From Deltaproteobacteria bacterium (GTDB lineage Bacteria; Desulfobacterota; Desulfarculia; Adiutricales; Adiutricaceae): a stretch of DNA of 42,853 bases. Both the position numbers and the translations under genes were made by a program. Positions 9,196 through 19,100 of this stretch are shown here, in pieces. Position 1 is the first letter of the stretch, and every line of letters begins with the position of its first letter. The stretch covers positions 1 to 42,853 of the forward strand of contig JAITII010000120.1 in assembly GCA_031279515.1 (NCBI GenBank), in the 5' to 3' direction. Under the pieces are notes generated by a model. That model was given only the letters and a program-made list of their open reading frames with translations, made no database searches and was not told the DNA's origin.

Positions 9196-10281
9196 ATGAG
9201 TACAAAACGATTTTTCCCGATAGTGGCAATACTTTTAGCATTTCTTTTAAGTGCCTGTGAGAATAAGACCCAAGATATAAGCTCTCTTAAGCCCTTGTCT
9301 GTTGTGGAAATGGACGGGTATACCCTGGCCATTGACCTTTTTAATCGCAAGATAGCCATAGTCCCCAGGGGGGAACCTTTACCCCAGGAGGTCTTAGACA
9401 ATTTTAAGCCTACGGCCATAGTCAGAACTCCAGTGGAAAAGATTATCGTAGCATCTGGTACCTACGACCCTTCAATTATCATAGGCCTGGGGAAAGGTGA
9501 TGCTATCATAGGGGTTACAGATAGTAGAGATGAATTTCATTCACCTGAAATGCTAAAGCTCTTTGATGAAGGGAAGGTGAAATACATAGGTGAGTATAAC
9601 TCTATAGATCTGGAGTCCTTAGTTGAAATGAAGCCGGATGTTATCCTGATATCAAGCACGAGTACTCTGGAGCTGGTGGAATTTTTGGGATTTCCCGTGG
9701 TGGCTGACTATAGCAATGAAGTAAACGATATAGAAAATCAATTGGAGCTCATATCCTTTTTGGGCATGCTTTTAGGGGAAAAAGAAAAGGGAGACAAAAG
9801 GGTACAAGAGCTAAAGGCTTCTCTAAAAGCTATTGGAGAAAGGGTTGAAGGCCTTCACAGGCCAAAACTAACCTGGGGTGTGTATTTCGACAAAAGGGTC
9901 TTTGTCCTGGGTGGCGACTATTGGGTGGCAGACCTTCTTGAAATAGTGGGAGCTGACTATGTGTTTCCGGAAATCGACATGAATGGTGCCGGATTCAGTT
10001 TAGAGGAATTTTACATTCGCTCCAAGGATGCAGACATATTCTTTATCACCCAACCAAGCAATGACCATGCTGTTGATATGTCCTTGATGCTGAAATGGTA
10101 TGATGGGCTGAAGGACATGAAGGCCTTCGGTGACCAAGGGACAGTGGCAATGACCTATTCCTGGCTCTGGGAAAATGCTTGGTACGTGGATGAAATAGCT
10201 ATGGATCTAGGTGCGGTAGTTCATCCAGAGCTCTACCCGGATAGGAAGCTGACCTATGTGGAGATTATTAAGGAGAAATAG
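9196..10281 (+). CDS. ABC-type substrate-binding lipoprotein (TroA/BtuF-like)
   Basis: Membrane-anchored receptor of an ABC importer, most likely for cobalt, a corrinoid or another metal chelate; the ligand is inferred only from its paralogues inside the B12-riboswitch cluster. The signal peptide ends in lipobox LLSAC, so the mature protein begins at C21. The remainder has the two-lobe pattern of helical-backbone binding proteins: an IIVASGTYDPSIIIGL block near residue 90, MKPDVILISS near residue 150, a central connecting helix, and a C-terminal DLGAVVHPELYPDRKL. I chose the ATG at 9196 rather than the GTG one codon earlier; GGAGG at 9181 supports either. It is closely related to the 19101 protein, more distantly to 35673, and follows a decayed copy of the same gene. 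No permease or ATPase lies next to it, so it may use the importer encoded at 33.5-35.7 kb. Confidence 0.85.
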   Translation: MSTKRFFPIVAILLAFLLSACENKTQDISSLKPLSVVEMDGYTLAIDLFNRKIAIVPRGEPLPQEVLDNFKPTAIVRTPVEKIIVASGTYDPSIIIGLGKGDAIIGVTDSRDEFHSPEMLKLFDEGKVKYIGEYNSIDLESLVEMKPDVILISSTSTLELVEFLGFPVVADYSNEVNDIENQLELISFLGMLLGEKEKGDKRVQELKASLKAIGERVEGLHRPKLTWGVYFDKRVFVLGGDYWVADLLEIVGADYVFPEIDMNGAGFSLEEFYIRSKDADIFFITQPSNDHAVDMSLMLKWYDGLKDMKAFGDQGTVAMTYSWLWENAWYVDEIAMDLGAVVHPELYPDRKLTYVEIIKEK

Positions 10282-10842
10282 ACATGTTGCATTTTTAGGC
10301 TTTAGGCGCGCCATAGCCCTTTTAATAGTCCTAAACTGGGGGCTCAAAAAAAGATTACATCTTGTCCTCTAGCCTAATTTAAAAAAACGCCCTTATCTGC
10401 CCTTTGGGATTTTCTGGCATTTATTTTAGAAGTGTATTTCATTTTTAATACTGCTATAAGTGGTAGATTAATAATTATAATTCTACTATATTCAGATGCC
10501 TTGTGACTTAGCACCTTGAAACTACGCCTTTGTGGGCCCTCCATTGTTTTTTTGGATAAAAGTCTTGCTAAGATTTAAATTCGTCTAGATGAGCCTGTTT
10601 AAGTCGATTGTTCCACAATATATTGTAGATATTTCCTTTTATCCCAATACTATAAAAGGCTCTCCTTGGGGCTTAAGGCGCCTAGCCTTCCATAGTACTA
10701 AAAGGGAGCATGAGGCCCTTAAAAAAACTCTGGGAGAACCCATTTCCTTTTCGAACCTAAAACTCATACAGGCCTTTTAATATAAAGATTTAATAAAACG
10801 GACGCCACATATGGTATATACCGGTATTGTTTTTGTGGTTTC
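10282..10842. other. spacer between the binding-protein gene and the giant NTPase promoter
   Basis: About 560 bases with no supportable gene. A 63-codon open frame at 10589-10780 has no ribosome binding site and resembles nothing I know. A 10-base perfect palindrome GGTATATACC lies at 10814-10823 followed by TACCGGTA, just upstream of the promoter at 10843, and could be an operator. Confidence 0.4.
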
Positions 10843-10871
10843 TTGAGTTATAAATATTTTTGTGCTATACT
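10843..10871 (+). promoter_or_regulatory. sigma-70-type promoter for the giant NTPase gene
   Basis: TTGAGT at 10843-10848 and TATACT at 10866-10871 are separated by exactly 17 bases, close to the consensus -35/-10 arrangement. Transcription would start near 10878, giving a leader of about 300 bases before the NTPase start. A palindrome immediately upstream could be an operator. Confidence 0.6.
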
Positions 10872-11185
10872 ATGATAGATAGTAAATGTAATTTTCCTCT
10901 AGAAAAGAGGGAAAAACAAAAACAAGATTAAAGCACACATTTTTTTAATGCACAAAATGAAGACAAGTATAGATATAATTATCACAAGAAGTTAAAGCTC
11001 CATAAAATGGAAAGTCCCTAAGAAATACTAAAACCTATGGTTGTTTGGGGAGCCCTTTCAGTTCTGAGCTAACTTGCCCATCTTCTTTAATACCAACAAA
11101 GTTCCCACAAATAGCTTTTTACCACATGGGATAGCTTTGTTGTTTGATTATTTCGCTGTATGTAGAGCCGCAAAAGAGATGTAAC
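10872..11185 (+). other. long untranslated leader of the giant NTPase gene
   Basis: Inferred 5' leader of about 300 bases. Near its start is a hairpin (TTTTCCTC at 10892-10899 pairing with GAGGGAAAA at 10907-10915, one bulge), not followed by a T-run. I recognise no known riboswitch. The length is unusual and could carry regulation of a costly or toxic product. Confidence 0.35.
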
Positions 11186-14100
11186 ATGAAAAAAACAAGC
11201 AAAAATACAGGAAAAAAGCAGCTCATACCCTCGGAGTTACTTACAGCAATGATGAAAAAAGATTGCATCCAAGCCCTTTTAAGCGATCTTAGCTTGTTTC
11301 CGGAAGAATGTGAACGCTTCTTTAAGGTTTGCAAGCTTGATTATACCTTTATTGCTAAAAAATACCATAAAATAGCCTTGACCAGCGAAAGCCGCTTAAA
11401 AGAGATGCAAAAAATCGCCATGAATGAAAATCTGTTACAAGAACTCATCATTTTATGGCATACCGCAGTGTTTAAACCTCCCTTTGAAGCTGCCTCTAAA
11501 CTAAGAGGCTCCAATTGGCAACAGCTTTTGTTTATCTTCCTTGATATGCGGCATGAAAAAAATGAGCAAATTTTAGAAACTGACTTTGTTCTATTGCAAC
11601 TGCTACAATCGTTGAAAAAATTGACAAAAATTAAATCAAATTTACTACATATACCTCAAGAAACTCTAAATGCCAGAGATAAATATATTGAAATTTTAAA
11701 ATTCCAACAAACGATAGAATACATATTAAGAGAAGATTTTAATAAGCTAAACGAAGAAATTGAAGTAATTAATAATAAGTTACTCTCTATCATGTCTGGA
11801 AAGCATTGGAAATACGATAAGAAAACCGTCGCACAAGCCTACTTTTACGGAAAAGAAATGATGGCTTTGATCGAAAATTTACTTACCAAATTTTACCAAA
11901 ATATTGATAAATTTGAAAGAACGCCCAACATAAATTTGGATTTCTTATTTGGATTCGCCCCTGAGGATATATCAGAATCTTCCGACAACATCGTATCGTA
12001 TTGGGAAATGGTGGATGAACAGTTCCAAGAAGTATGCGAACCACTAGAAAGATTAAAGGAAACATTTCAGGTTTCCAACTCAGCCGCACATATATTTCTT
12101 CAGCTACGAAAATTGGTGCGACCTGGCAAGACAGATTACAATACTCTGACCCAAATAATAAATACAATTAACAGAGTTCCTTTAGACAAAAATTGGGAAC
12201 AAGAGTGCCCGTTAGGCAAAGATCTCTTAAAGCTCCTGTTAATGACCAAACCTTTAAATAAATCCCAACTAAAAATCTTAAATGTTAAATTCACCAGTTC
12301 TTTTATACATAAACTCAATGAAGGTGTATATGACTCAATTTTAGACTCAGTGCCAGATGAGTTACCACCTCTCAGTGAAGAACTAATGGATTTGAATCAT
12401 GAAAGCGATATAGTTGCCACCAGAACAAGTGAAATAGACATAGTAGACGGAAATGACAAAATTACACCGGTAGAATCTGAGGACGTTCTACCAATATTAG
12501 ATGAAAGCGGTCCCCCTCCACTTGCTGATCTCACTATTGCAAATGTAAGCGAGCTTTTTTCTAGGCCTTTATCAGACTCCCCCAAACTGAGCATGTATGT
12601 CAACAAATTGGGAGATAAGTTGACTAGATTAGCCAATGCAGATTTAACAGACTATAACTATAGAAAGGACGATTTTTTATCCCTGATGCGTCCAGATATA
12701 AATAATAAAAATATCCTCGCATCTACTAGTTACCTAGGATTGGAAAAAAAATGGGCACAAGTGGAGCAAGAGTTTGCAGACAAAGATTTGCACCAGATAG
12801 TAGAATTTATAATTTCTACAATAGGATCTCTTCCTAGCCAAATCATACCTTATAAACTGGTGGGCGATCACATCAGGGGTGTTGTTATAAAACTCCTGGA
12901 AAAATCCCAAACCAGAAGCGCATATCTTCTTGGAGTCACAACGAAGGATATTTGCTTCGCTACTTGGTTAATGAAACTTCTCCACCTAGGCTTAAATTTC
13001 AAAGTTGCACCTTTTACACTACAGCATGCCTTTATAAATATCAAGAAGGATATGGAACGCTACTACAAGGGACTGAGGAAAAAAACTCTGGAGCCCGAAG
13101 AGGCCATCTTAACATATACAGCTCTTCTGTATCCAACTATTATGGCTCCAAATCCTCTCTATAAAGGCTTCTACACATTTTTTTCTGAATTTCTACCTAA
13201 ACACTATTCAACTGATTTGTTAGATAGTCTAGTTCAACTCTGTGATTTAGACACAAGTGAAGATTACTCCAGGGATTTTAGAATCTTTTGTAATGCCCAA
13301 AACTTAAAGACAGCACATGCACGATTAATAGAGAAAACCGATGACTTTAAGTTATACATGGACAAGCACTCCTGTGACTACTCGCTGGCAACACACTTGT
13401 GGAAAAACGTCTTGCAAAAAGGCAAATTTCATGACATTTTGGAGGCAGCCATCAAAGGAGACCTTAGTGACGCGGAAACTTCCTCGATAAAATGCCTAGA
13501 CGACGAGTCATTCAAAAAATTCATAGAAGAAAATGCAGACAAGTTCACAAAACAAGCCTTAAGGTACAAAAACGGAGCTATCTTACAAGAAAACATCAAC
13601 TCCATGTTAGCCTTGGCTTCCCAATGGGTGGATTATCACAGAGCTCTCAAAGGGGACTACATTTGTAGTACAAAAGACTTTTGGACAAACAGGATGAAAG
13701 ATATAATCCAAAAGTCCAACATACTTTTGCAAAATTTTCCCGAGGATATGAATTTCGCAGAGAAGCTATTGTGCAAAGTAGTATCTTCCATAGCATCACA
13801 GGACTTCCTAGATTTTATAACAGTGGGAGAAAACCAAATGGTTCCCACCAATAATAATCTGTCGGAATACAGGTGGCAAAATGACTTCTATGCCAATAAC
13901 CACCTAGTAGATTTGCATTCTTATTCAGTGGTAATAAAAGACTATAGCCACAGCAACATTATGGGAGTTTTCTCCCCGCCTTTGACTAATCTACTTAGCT
14001 CCTTTTTAATTTCTACTTACACTCTACAAGATGCTGCTGAGGGCTTTTTATCTCATTTGAAAAGAGAAAACGGAATCATCTTCCCTTCTTTTTTCCTGGA

Positions 14101-17100
14101 AGCCCACAGACTGGCTAGGAACTATATACCCAAAGACCACAGTAATACCCTCCAGGAGTTTTTAGATAGTTCTGTTGAGCTCTCACTTGATGAGATGGAG
14201 TCGACACTGAATTTTAGCAAAGAGCTTCTAGATTTATATTATTATTCTGGTTTTATAAGCGAATACACAAACTCGCTTTTCCTTTGCTTGAACAAAATTT
14301 ATCTCTCGATGCTTGAAGCTTGTCGATCTAACAACGAATATTCTTTTCTCTTCAAGCTAAGCATCTTAGTTAAAGCTATAATATCTTATCTTGATTCGGA
14401 AATTAATACTTCCAAGATCATTAATTTAGTGAATATAATTAAACTTTACGATGATTCCATAACAACTATCTCACCTGAAATGCGTGATAAAGTAGCCAGG
14501 ATCACCGTGGAGGGTAATTTTCCGGAAATCAGAGCTTGTTTTGAAGAATTAAAAGACACTCTAAGACAAAATTCAAGAATACTGAATACGGAAGCAAACA
14601 TTCTTGAATTAAACTACGCTTCCGACTTTTACTCATTTTTAAATGAACTTGATGAAAGCAGTGACCCTTTCCAGCATTATGGCCAAAAACTTTTAGAGCA
14701 AAATTCTTCCATGGACAAAGACGGTAAGAAACTCTGGGAACAACTTAGCCAAATGAAAAGCTTGGAGGAAACTGATGAAAAGGGAGCAAGCTTAGTTAGA
14801 AGATTCCTTTCCCGGCTAGGTTTTACTGTAGAGAGAAGTGCAAACTTAATCCCTATTTACAAAAATATAACTTCACCGCAGTACCGCATCTACGACATAA
14901 ACGCTTCTAGCTCTCCATGCCTACACATCTGGAAAGACACATATGAACGCCTTACTCTCATCATGATCTGGGACGAAAAATTCTCTTCTAAGGTCCTAAC
15001 AAATATTCTAGACAAATTCTTAATAGAAGACAAGCCAACTATCATTTTGACTTTCACCAAACTTTCCACTGCCGACAGAAAATTTCTATGGCGATGGGCT
15101 AGAAACGCTCAAAAAAATATCCTGGTGGTGGACACCAACCTCGTTGCCTATTTAAGCTCCAAGCTTTTCAAGAAAAAAATACACCAGGTACTTTTTAAGA
15201 GCGGCTGCCACCTTGGAAATTACAATCCATACATCTCTGGTGACCTCAATATCCGTCCGCTATTTTATGGCCGCAGGGAGGTCTTAAAGAAGCTATCCAC
15301 ACAAAAGGGCCACAAACTGTTGCTTGGAGGACCATTTCAAGGAAAGAGTGCGATACTAAAATACCTATTCCAGGCAATGACTAGCAATCTGCCCAATGGA
15401 GAGTATGCCACCCTACTTAATGCCCAAGATTACAGAGATATAGTTAGCCTCGTCCGCGCGGGTATGGTTTACCTGAAATTAGCTGACAGTGATGATTCTG
15501 CTCAAAAACTTTTAGATAAGCTTGAACAGCTCCAAAGACTTAGTCAGCATGACAAAATAATAAAGCGTATAACTATATTAGCTGACAATAGTGATGAAAT
15601 TTTTCGCGAATTAATGGATAATCCAGAAAATGAAAAATTTTTGCTAAAAACAATGACCTTGAGCCCATTTTTTGAGATTATCTTTACCGGATATACTTTG
15701 GGCGGGCGACTAAACCGACATCCCGAAAGTCCCCTATTTGACCTAGGACCTCCCATCATAATGGGGCCCTTTCAGCCCCTCGAAGCTATGCTTCTTTTAC
15801 TTAATCCTTTGAGAGCCCTAGGTTTTGACTTCCAAAATGAGAAGCTAACCTACAAGTTATTATCCAACTCAAACAACCAACCCCATCTGATACAACTGCT
15901 ATGCCGGGAACTCATAAAAGAAATGAATAATAATTTGAACCCCGACAGCATTCCACCATTCTTAATATCAGAAGAAATACTAAATAAGGTAATGGCTAAA
16001 TCAAAAATTATAGGAGCTTTTAAAAATTCTTACCAAGTTAGCTTAGGTCAAGACTGTTTCTATTGGGCCATATACACTATAATGAGCCTTCAAATAGCTT
16101 TAGAAAATCCCTTTGGTACACCATATTTACAACTTAGACAAGATGAATTAATTAGGCTTTATCAATCTATTATCGCAGAATGTCCGGATAACTTTTCTGA
16201 CTTTATGGACTATGAGATAGACTATTACCTAAAGGATATGGAATCATTAGGTCTAGTAAATGATTCCGGGTTTTATTTTATCAATACTTGTGCTCCAGCT
16301 AATATGCTATGGAATAACAATGATGAATTATTTCGGGCAGTAGATGACCTAAAAAATCTTCCCATTATTCAACGTGACGGAAAAAACAACAAGCGGCGAC
16401 TGTATTTCTCACCGTCTAAAAATAATAATATTCCCATCCCCAGCCCTCTTACCATGTTGCAGGAATATGGCCTTATACACAATACTCATGTCAACGGTAT
16501 TTGTATTATCTCCTGTGCCCAGGAGAAAGAGTTAGACCTTCTTAAAGATGCTTTGCTTACTCTTGTCCAACCCACTTTTAATAATAAAATTCTTACCGTA
16601 CAGCTCACTTCTATGGATTCAGCTCAAAAATTTTTTGAATTATCCAAAACTTCCTCAAGCGATAAAATTATTCATATAATTATTCATCCATTAGAACTAG
16701 ACAATTTACAATTAGGCCTTGCAGTAGTTGAACTATGCGCTTACGTAGAAAGCATCAATAAGCAAGTTGGCCACATCAAAAATATTTTATCAATTTTGAT
16801 CACACCAGATTTTAGCACAATCCCAAAAATCATCCAAACAACACACAATGTCATGCAATTCCAAGTCAAAAAATTCAATGAGAGTTCCCTTAAATTGTTA
16901 ATCGAGGACTATGAGCTAAATGGTGTCGAAGCCAAAGACATCATGGATAGCACTGGTGGATGGTATCTATCGGTAGTAAATAAACTAATGAACCTTTACG
17001 CCCTGCAAAATCATATAGACTTTGACACTTCAGATATTCATGCTTCTACTGCTGATAAAACCAATGATGCTACTTCCATTATCCCTACGGACTTCCAATT

Positions 17101-17431
17101 TGAGACAAAAATATGCCTTCCAGTGTTAAAACTTGTAGCCCGACACGGACCTGTTACCTCCAAACAAATCCACCAACTGTTTTATGAACTTTATGGAGCC
17201 AATTTTACTCGACCCTTTCCTGATGAGAATGCCTTAACCAAGAAACCCTTCAAAATTCAGCTTTCCAAACGGAAAATCAATCTAAATATCAGTGAGGATA
17301 GAAATATTTACCTTGCATCAGCGGTTAAAATTTTGTCAGATCTTCAGCTCATTACACCTATAGATCCATTTGGCCAACCAAAAGCTTACGTCATAGATCC
17401 TTTTGTTGCCAAAGCTATCTCAGAACTATAA
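11186..17431 (+). CDS. giant STAND-like P-loop NTPase, putative conflict/defence protein
   Basis: A 2081-residue protein I cannot name. Residues 1-1190 are almost wholly helical with repeat-like character and an acidic/proline linker near residue 400-460. A segment at about 1200-1350, beginning LVRRFLSRLGFTVERSAN and ending in alternating strands (TIILTFTKLS, NILVVDTNLVAYL), resembles the region before the ATPase in large multidomain conflict proteins and could be a degraded restriction-endonuclease-like fold. The NTPase follows: FYGRREVLKKL, Walker A GGPFQGKS (1381-1388), Walker B-like ITILADNSDE (about 1461-1470), sensor-like FEIIFTGYT, then a lid of STAND/ORC type (GPFQPLEAMLLLLNPLRALG). 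A second, P-loop-less ATPase-like module (about 1750-1940) ends in DSTGGWYLSVVNKLM, and residues 1970-2081 look like a winged helix. I prefer ATG 11186 over an upstream TTG at 11144, although its ribosome site is weak. The gene is more AT-rich than its neighbours. Confidence 0.75.
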   Translation: MKKTSKNTGKKQLIPSELLTAMMKKDCIQALLSDLSLFPEECERFFKVCKLDYTFIAKKYHKIALTSESRLKEMQKIAMNENLLQELIILWHTAVFKPPFEAASKLRGSNWQQLLFIFLDMRHEKNEQILETDFVLLQLLQSLKKLTKIKSNLLHIPQETLNARDKYIEILKFQQTIEYILREDFNKLNEEIEVINNKLLSIMSGKHWKYDKKTVAQAYFYGKEMMALIENLLTKFYQNIDKFERTPNINLDFLFGFAPEDISESSDNIVSYWEMVDEQFQEVCEPLERLKETFQVSNSAAHIFLQLRKLVRPGKTDYNTLTQIINTINRVPLDKNWEQECPLGKDLLKLLLMTKPLNKSQLKILNVKFTSSFIHKLNEGVYDSILDSVPDELPPLSEELMDLNHESDIVATRTSEIDIVDGNDKITPVESEDVLPILDESGPPPLADLTIANVSELFSRPLSDSPKLSMYVNKLGDKLTRLANADLTDYNYRKDDFLSLMRPDINNKNILASTSYLGLEKKWAQVEQEFADKDLHQIVEFIISTIGSLPSQIIPYKLVGDHIRGVVIKLLEKSQTRSAYLLGVTTKDICFATWLMKLLHLGLNFKVAPFTLQHAFINIKKDMERYYKGLRKKTLEPEEAILTYTALLYPTIMAPNPLYKGFYTFFSEFLPKHYSTDLLDSLVQLCDLDTSEDYSRDFRIFCNAQNLKTAHARLIEKTDDFKLYMDKHSCDYSLATHLWKNVLQKGKFHDILEAAIKGDLSDAETSSIKCLDDESFKKFIEENADKFTKQALRYKNGAILQENINSMLALASQWVDYHRALKGDYICSTKDFWTNRMKDIIQKSNILLQNFPEDMNFAEKLLCKVVSSIASQDFLDFITVGENQMVPTNNNLSEYRWQNDFYANNHLVDLHSYSVVIKDYSHSNIMGVFSPPLTNLLSSFLISTYTLQDAAEGFLSHLKRENGIIFPSFFLEAHRLARNYIPKDHSNTLQEFLDSSVELSLDEMESTLNFSKELLDLYYYSGFISEYTNSLFLCLNKIYLSMLEACRSNNEYSFLFKLSILVKAIISYLDSEINTSKIINLVNIIKLYDDSITTISPEMRDKVARITVEGNFPEIRACFEELKDTLRQNSRILNTEANILELNYASDFYSFLNELDESSDPFQHYGQKLLEQNSSMDKDGKKLWEQLSQMKSLEETDEKGASLVRRFLSRLGFTVERSANLIPIYKNITSPQYRIYDINASSSPCLHIWKDTYERLTLIMIWDEKFSSKVLTNILDKFLIEDKPTIILTFTKLSTADRKFLWRWARNAQKNILVVDTNLVAYLSSKLFKKKIHQVLFKSGCHLGNYNPYISGDLNIRPLFYGRREVLKKLSTQKGHKLLLGGPFQGKSAILKYLFQAMTSNLPNGEYATLLNAQDYRDIVSLVRAGMVYLKLADSDDSAQKLLDKLEQLQRLSQHDKIIKRITILADNSDEIFRELMDNPENEKFLLKTMTLSPFFEIIFTGYTLGGRLNRHPESPLFDLGPPIIMGPFQPLEAMLLLLNPLRALGFDFQNEKLTYKLLSNSNNQPHLIQLLCRELIKEMNNNLNPDSIPPFLISEEILNKVMAKSKIIGAFKNSYQVSLGQDCFYWAIYTIMSLQIALENPFGTPYLQLRQDELIRLYQSIIAECPDNFSDFMDYEIDYYLKDMESLGLVNDSGFYFINTCAPANMLWNNNDELFRAVDDLKNLPIIQRDGKNNKRRLYFSPSKNNNIPIPSPLTMLQEYGLIHNTHVNGICIISCAQEKELDLLKDALLTLVQPTFNNKILTVQLTSMDSAQKFFELSKTSSSDKIIHIIIHPLELDNLQLGLAVVELCAYVESINKQVGHIKNILSILITPDFSTIPKIIQTTHNVMQFQVKKFNESSLKLLIEDYELNGVEAKDIMDSTGGWYLSVVNKLMNLYALQNHIDFDTSDIHASTADKTNDATSIIPTDFQFETKICLPVLKLVARHGPVTSKQIHQLFYELYGANFTRPFPDENALTKKPFKIQLSKRKINLNISEDRNIYLASAVKILSDLQLITPIDPFGQPKAYVIDPFVAKAISEL

Positions 17432-17601
17432 AGGAAACCATTTACTCTTTTAAATTTAATCTGCCATCTTTCATGCTAGATAAATAATTTTGTGGCCAAC
17501 ACCTACACTTCACCTTGGAGCACTGCCAAAACTTTTATCAAATCCTTAGCTGGATTTTAATTTCTTGTAATAAACTATACAAACTACTAGAGGGGAGCGA
17601 C

Positions 17602-18885
17602 ATGACCTTTGATAGTTTTAATCTTCTGTTACAAACCCCAGGTGGCGAATACTTCAAAGGTAGTGTAGTTGACCATCTTAAGAGTGGTAATAACGTAGTT
17701 GTCTATCTCCCTGACTCACTTAAGGCTGAGGTTTTTTTAAATTCAATAAATGAAACCCTACTAAACTCTGGCATATCCAAGATGTACATTGCCAATGCAG
17801 CTTCCTATAATGGATTGCCCTGTTTAGCTGCCCTCATGGCTGCTCAACCTGAAATCACCAGAGCTTTATGCAAGAGAAGGTTTGCTGACTATTTCAAATC
17901 TGGCTTAGATGAAACCCTCCAAGTTAGGGCAATCGCCAACCTGGATAGGTTTCCGGCTGAATCACTCGTGGATATCTATGCGGAACTCTTAGAGGCCAAT
18001 AGCGTCTTAAGGGCTCATTCTTCTCCCAACGACCCAAAGGGCCTACGCTTTCTGGTGATACTTTCGCCACGCTTTCCACCTTTCCCCAAGATGGAGGGCG
18101 TAGTGACCCTCAACTGGTGGGCCGTCATAACCACGGTAGATCACATGACACTTTTTGCCAAGGCCATAAATTCCCTAAAGTCCAAACCTACAGAAACTAT
18201 GTACCTCTGGCTCAAGTCGATTTGCAGGGGCGTGGGGGATAATGACCCTTGGTTAATAAATGAGCTGGTAAACAGGATGCCCCTGGAGCTTTCCACAATA
18301 GCCGATATTATAAAAAATCATCCGCTTTACCAACTTCACTTTAGGACCTCAAAGCCCCAGTTGTTTTACCATCACGAATTCCTTTACTCCGGTATCTCCC
18401 ATGAATTTCCCCCGCCTCCCCAGGACGATTATCATCGAAATTTATGGGCGCAAGGGCTTTTGAATCCTGGAGGCCTTTGCTCTTACCATCCTGTAATTTT
18501 GGTCCAAAGTGAATCAATATTAAAAAAACTAGTCATTTCCGGGCAAATCCACGTTTATTTTCCTTTGGTAGAAAAGGCCAAAAACACCATCTTTCAGATA
18601 ATAGAATCCCGCCTAGGCGAGGATGTTTGGAAGGATTACATATTTAATGAAAGGGTTCGCGAAGAAGTACTTTGCGAAATCGGCCCCTTAGCCTATCATC
18701 TAGAACATTCTATCAAACCGGATGACACTCACCTTTCTTCTCTGGTTAAACAAATGGCCCATTTGGCCAGAGCCTTTAGTCAGCTGAGCCACCTCTCGGC
18801 TCACCACATGATCTGCCAATACTCTACTTTAGAGCGTGCCCTCAAACTTTATCATGATGCAGAAAAATATCTGGACATGAGCTAA
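17602..18885 (+). CDS. partner protein of the giant NTPase, possible HEPN-like C-terminus
   Basis: A 427-residue protein of unknown function, 170 bases downstream of the giant NTPase on the same strand and so probably co-transcribed. The ATG at 17602 is chosen because a strong GAGGGGAG lies just before it; the upstream in-frame start at 17515 has none. The N-terminal half has alternating strand/helix segments (GNNVVVYLPDSL, LRFLVILSPRFPPF) like a P-loop-type fold but lacks any GxxxxGK(S/T), so nucleotide binding is unlikely or altered. The last 70 residues are helical and contain RAFSQLSHLSAHHM (about 389-402), which reads as R-x6-H followed by a second His pair. This resembles the R-x4-6-H motif of HEPN ribonucleases, but it could be chance. 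Its base composition is closer to the host genes than that of the NTPase gene. It meets the B12 cluster tail to tail; the 215-base gap has a short inverted repeat but no clear terminator. Confidence 0.65.
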   Translation: MTFDSFNLLLQTPGGEYFKGSVVDHLKSGNNVVVYLPDSLKAEVFLNSINETLLNSGISKMYIANAASYNGLPCLAALMAAQPEITRALCKRRFADYFKSGLDETLQVRAIANLDRFPAESLVDIYAELLEANSVLRAHSSPNDPKGLRFLVILSPRFPPFPKMEGVVTLNWWAVITTVDHMTLFAKAINSLKSKPTETMYLWLKSICRGVGDNDPWLINELVNRMPLELSTIADIIKNHPLYQLHFRTSKPQLFYHHEFLYSGISHEFPPPPQDDYHRNLWAQGLLNPGGLCSYHPVILVQSESILKKLVISGQIHVYFPLVEKAKNTIFQIIESRLGEDVWKDYIFNERVREEVLCEIGPLAYHLEHSIKPDDTHLSSLVKQMAHLARAFSQLSHLSAHHMICQYSTLERALKLYHDAEKYLDMS

Positions 18886-19100
18886 CCCTCTCTCGTTTCG
18901 TAAGTAGCGGCTCGCCTTATAAACGACGGGGTAGTCTCCTTTTCTAAAACATAGCTTTTTTGGTCGCAAGTTTCGCTTACACCTTACTATGAAGCGCCAT
19001 AACGTCATCCTAGGTAGAGGCTCTTTCGCACTTTATAGAGCTAATGCTTGCGTTAGCCTTAATCTCAAAGATATAAGGGGGAAAAACTCTCGCCAATTTT

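Noticed and set aside
10589..10780. 63-codon open frame before the giant NTPase
   Set aside because: No ribosome binding site, no recognisable family, and it lies in a spacer that looks non-coding.
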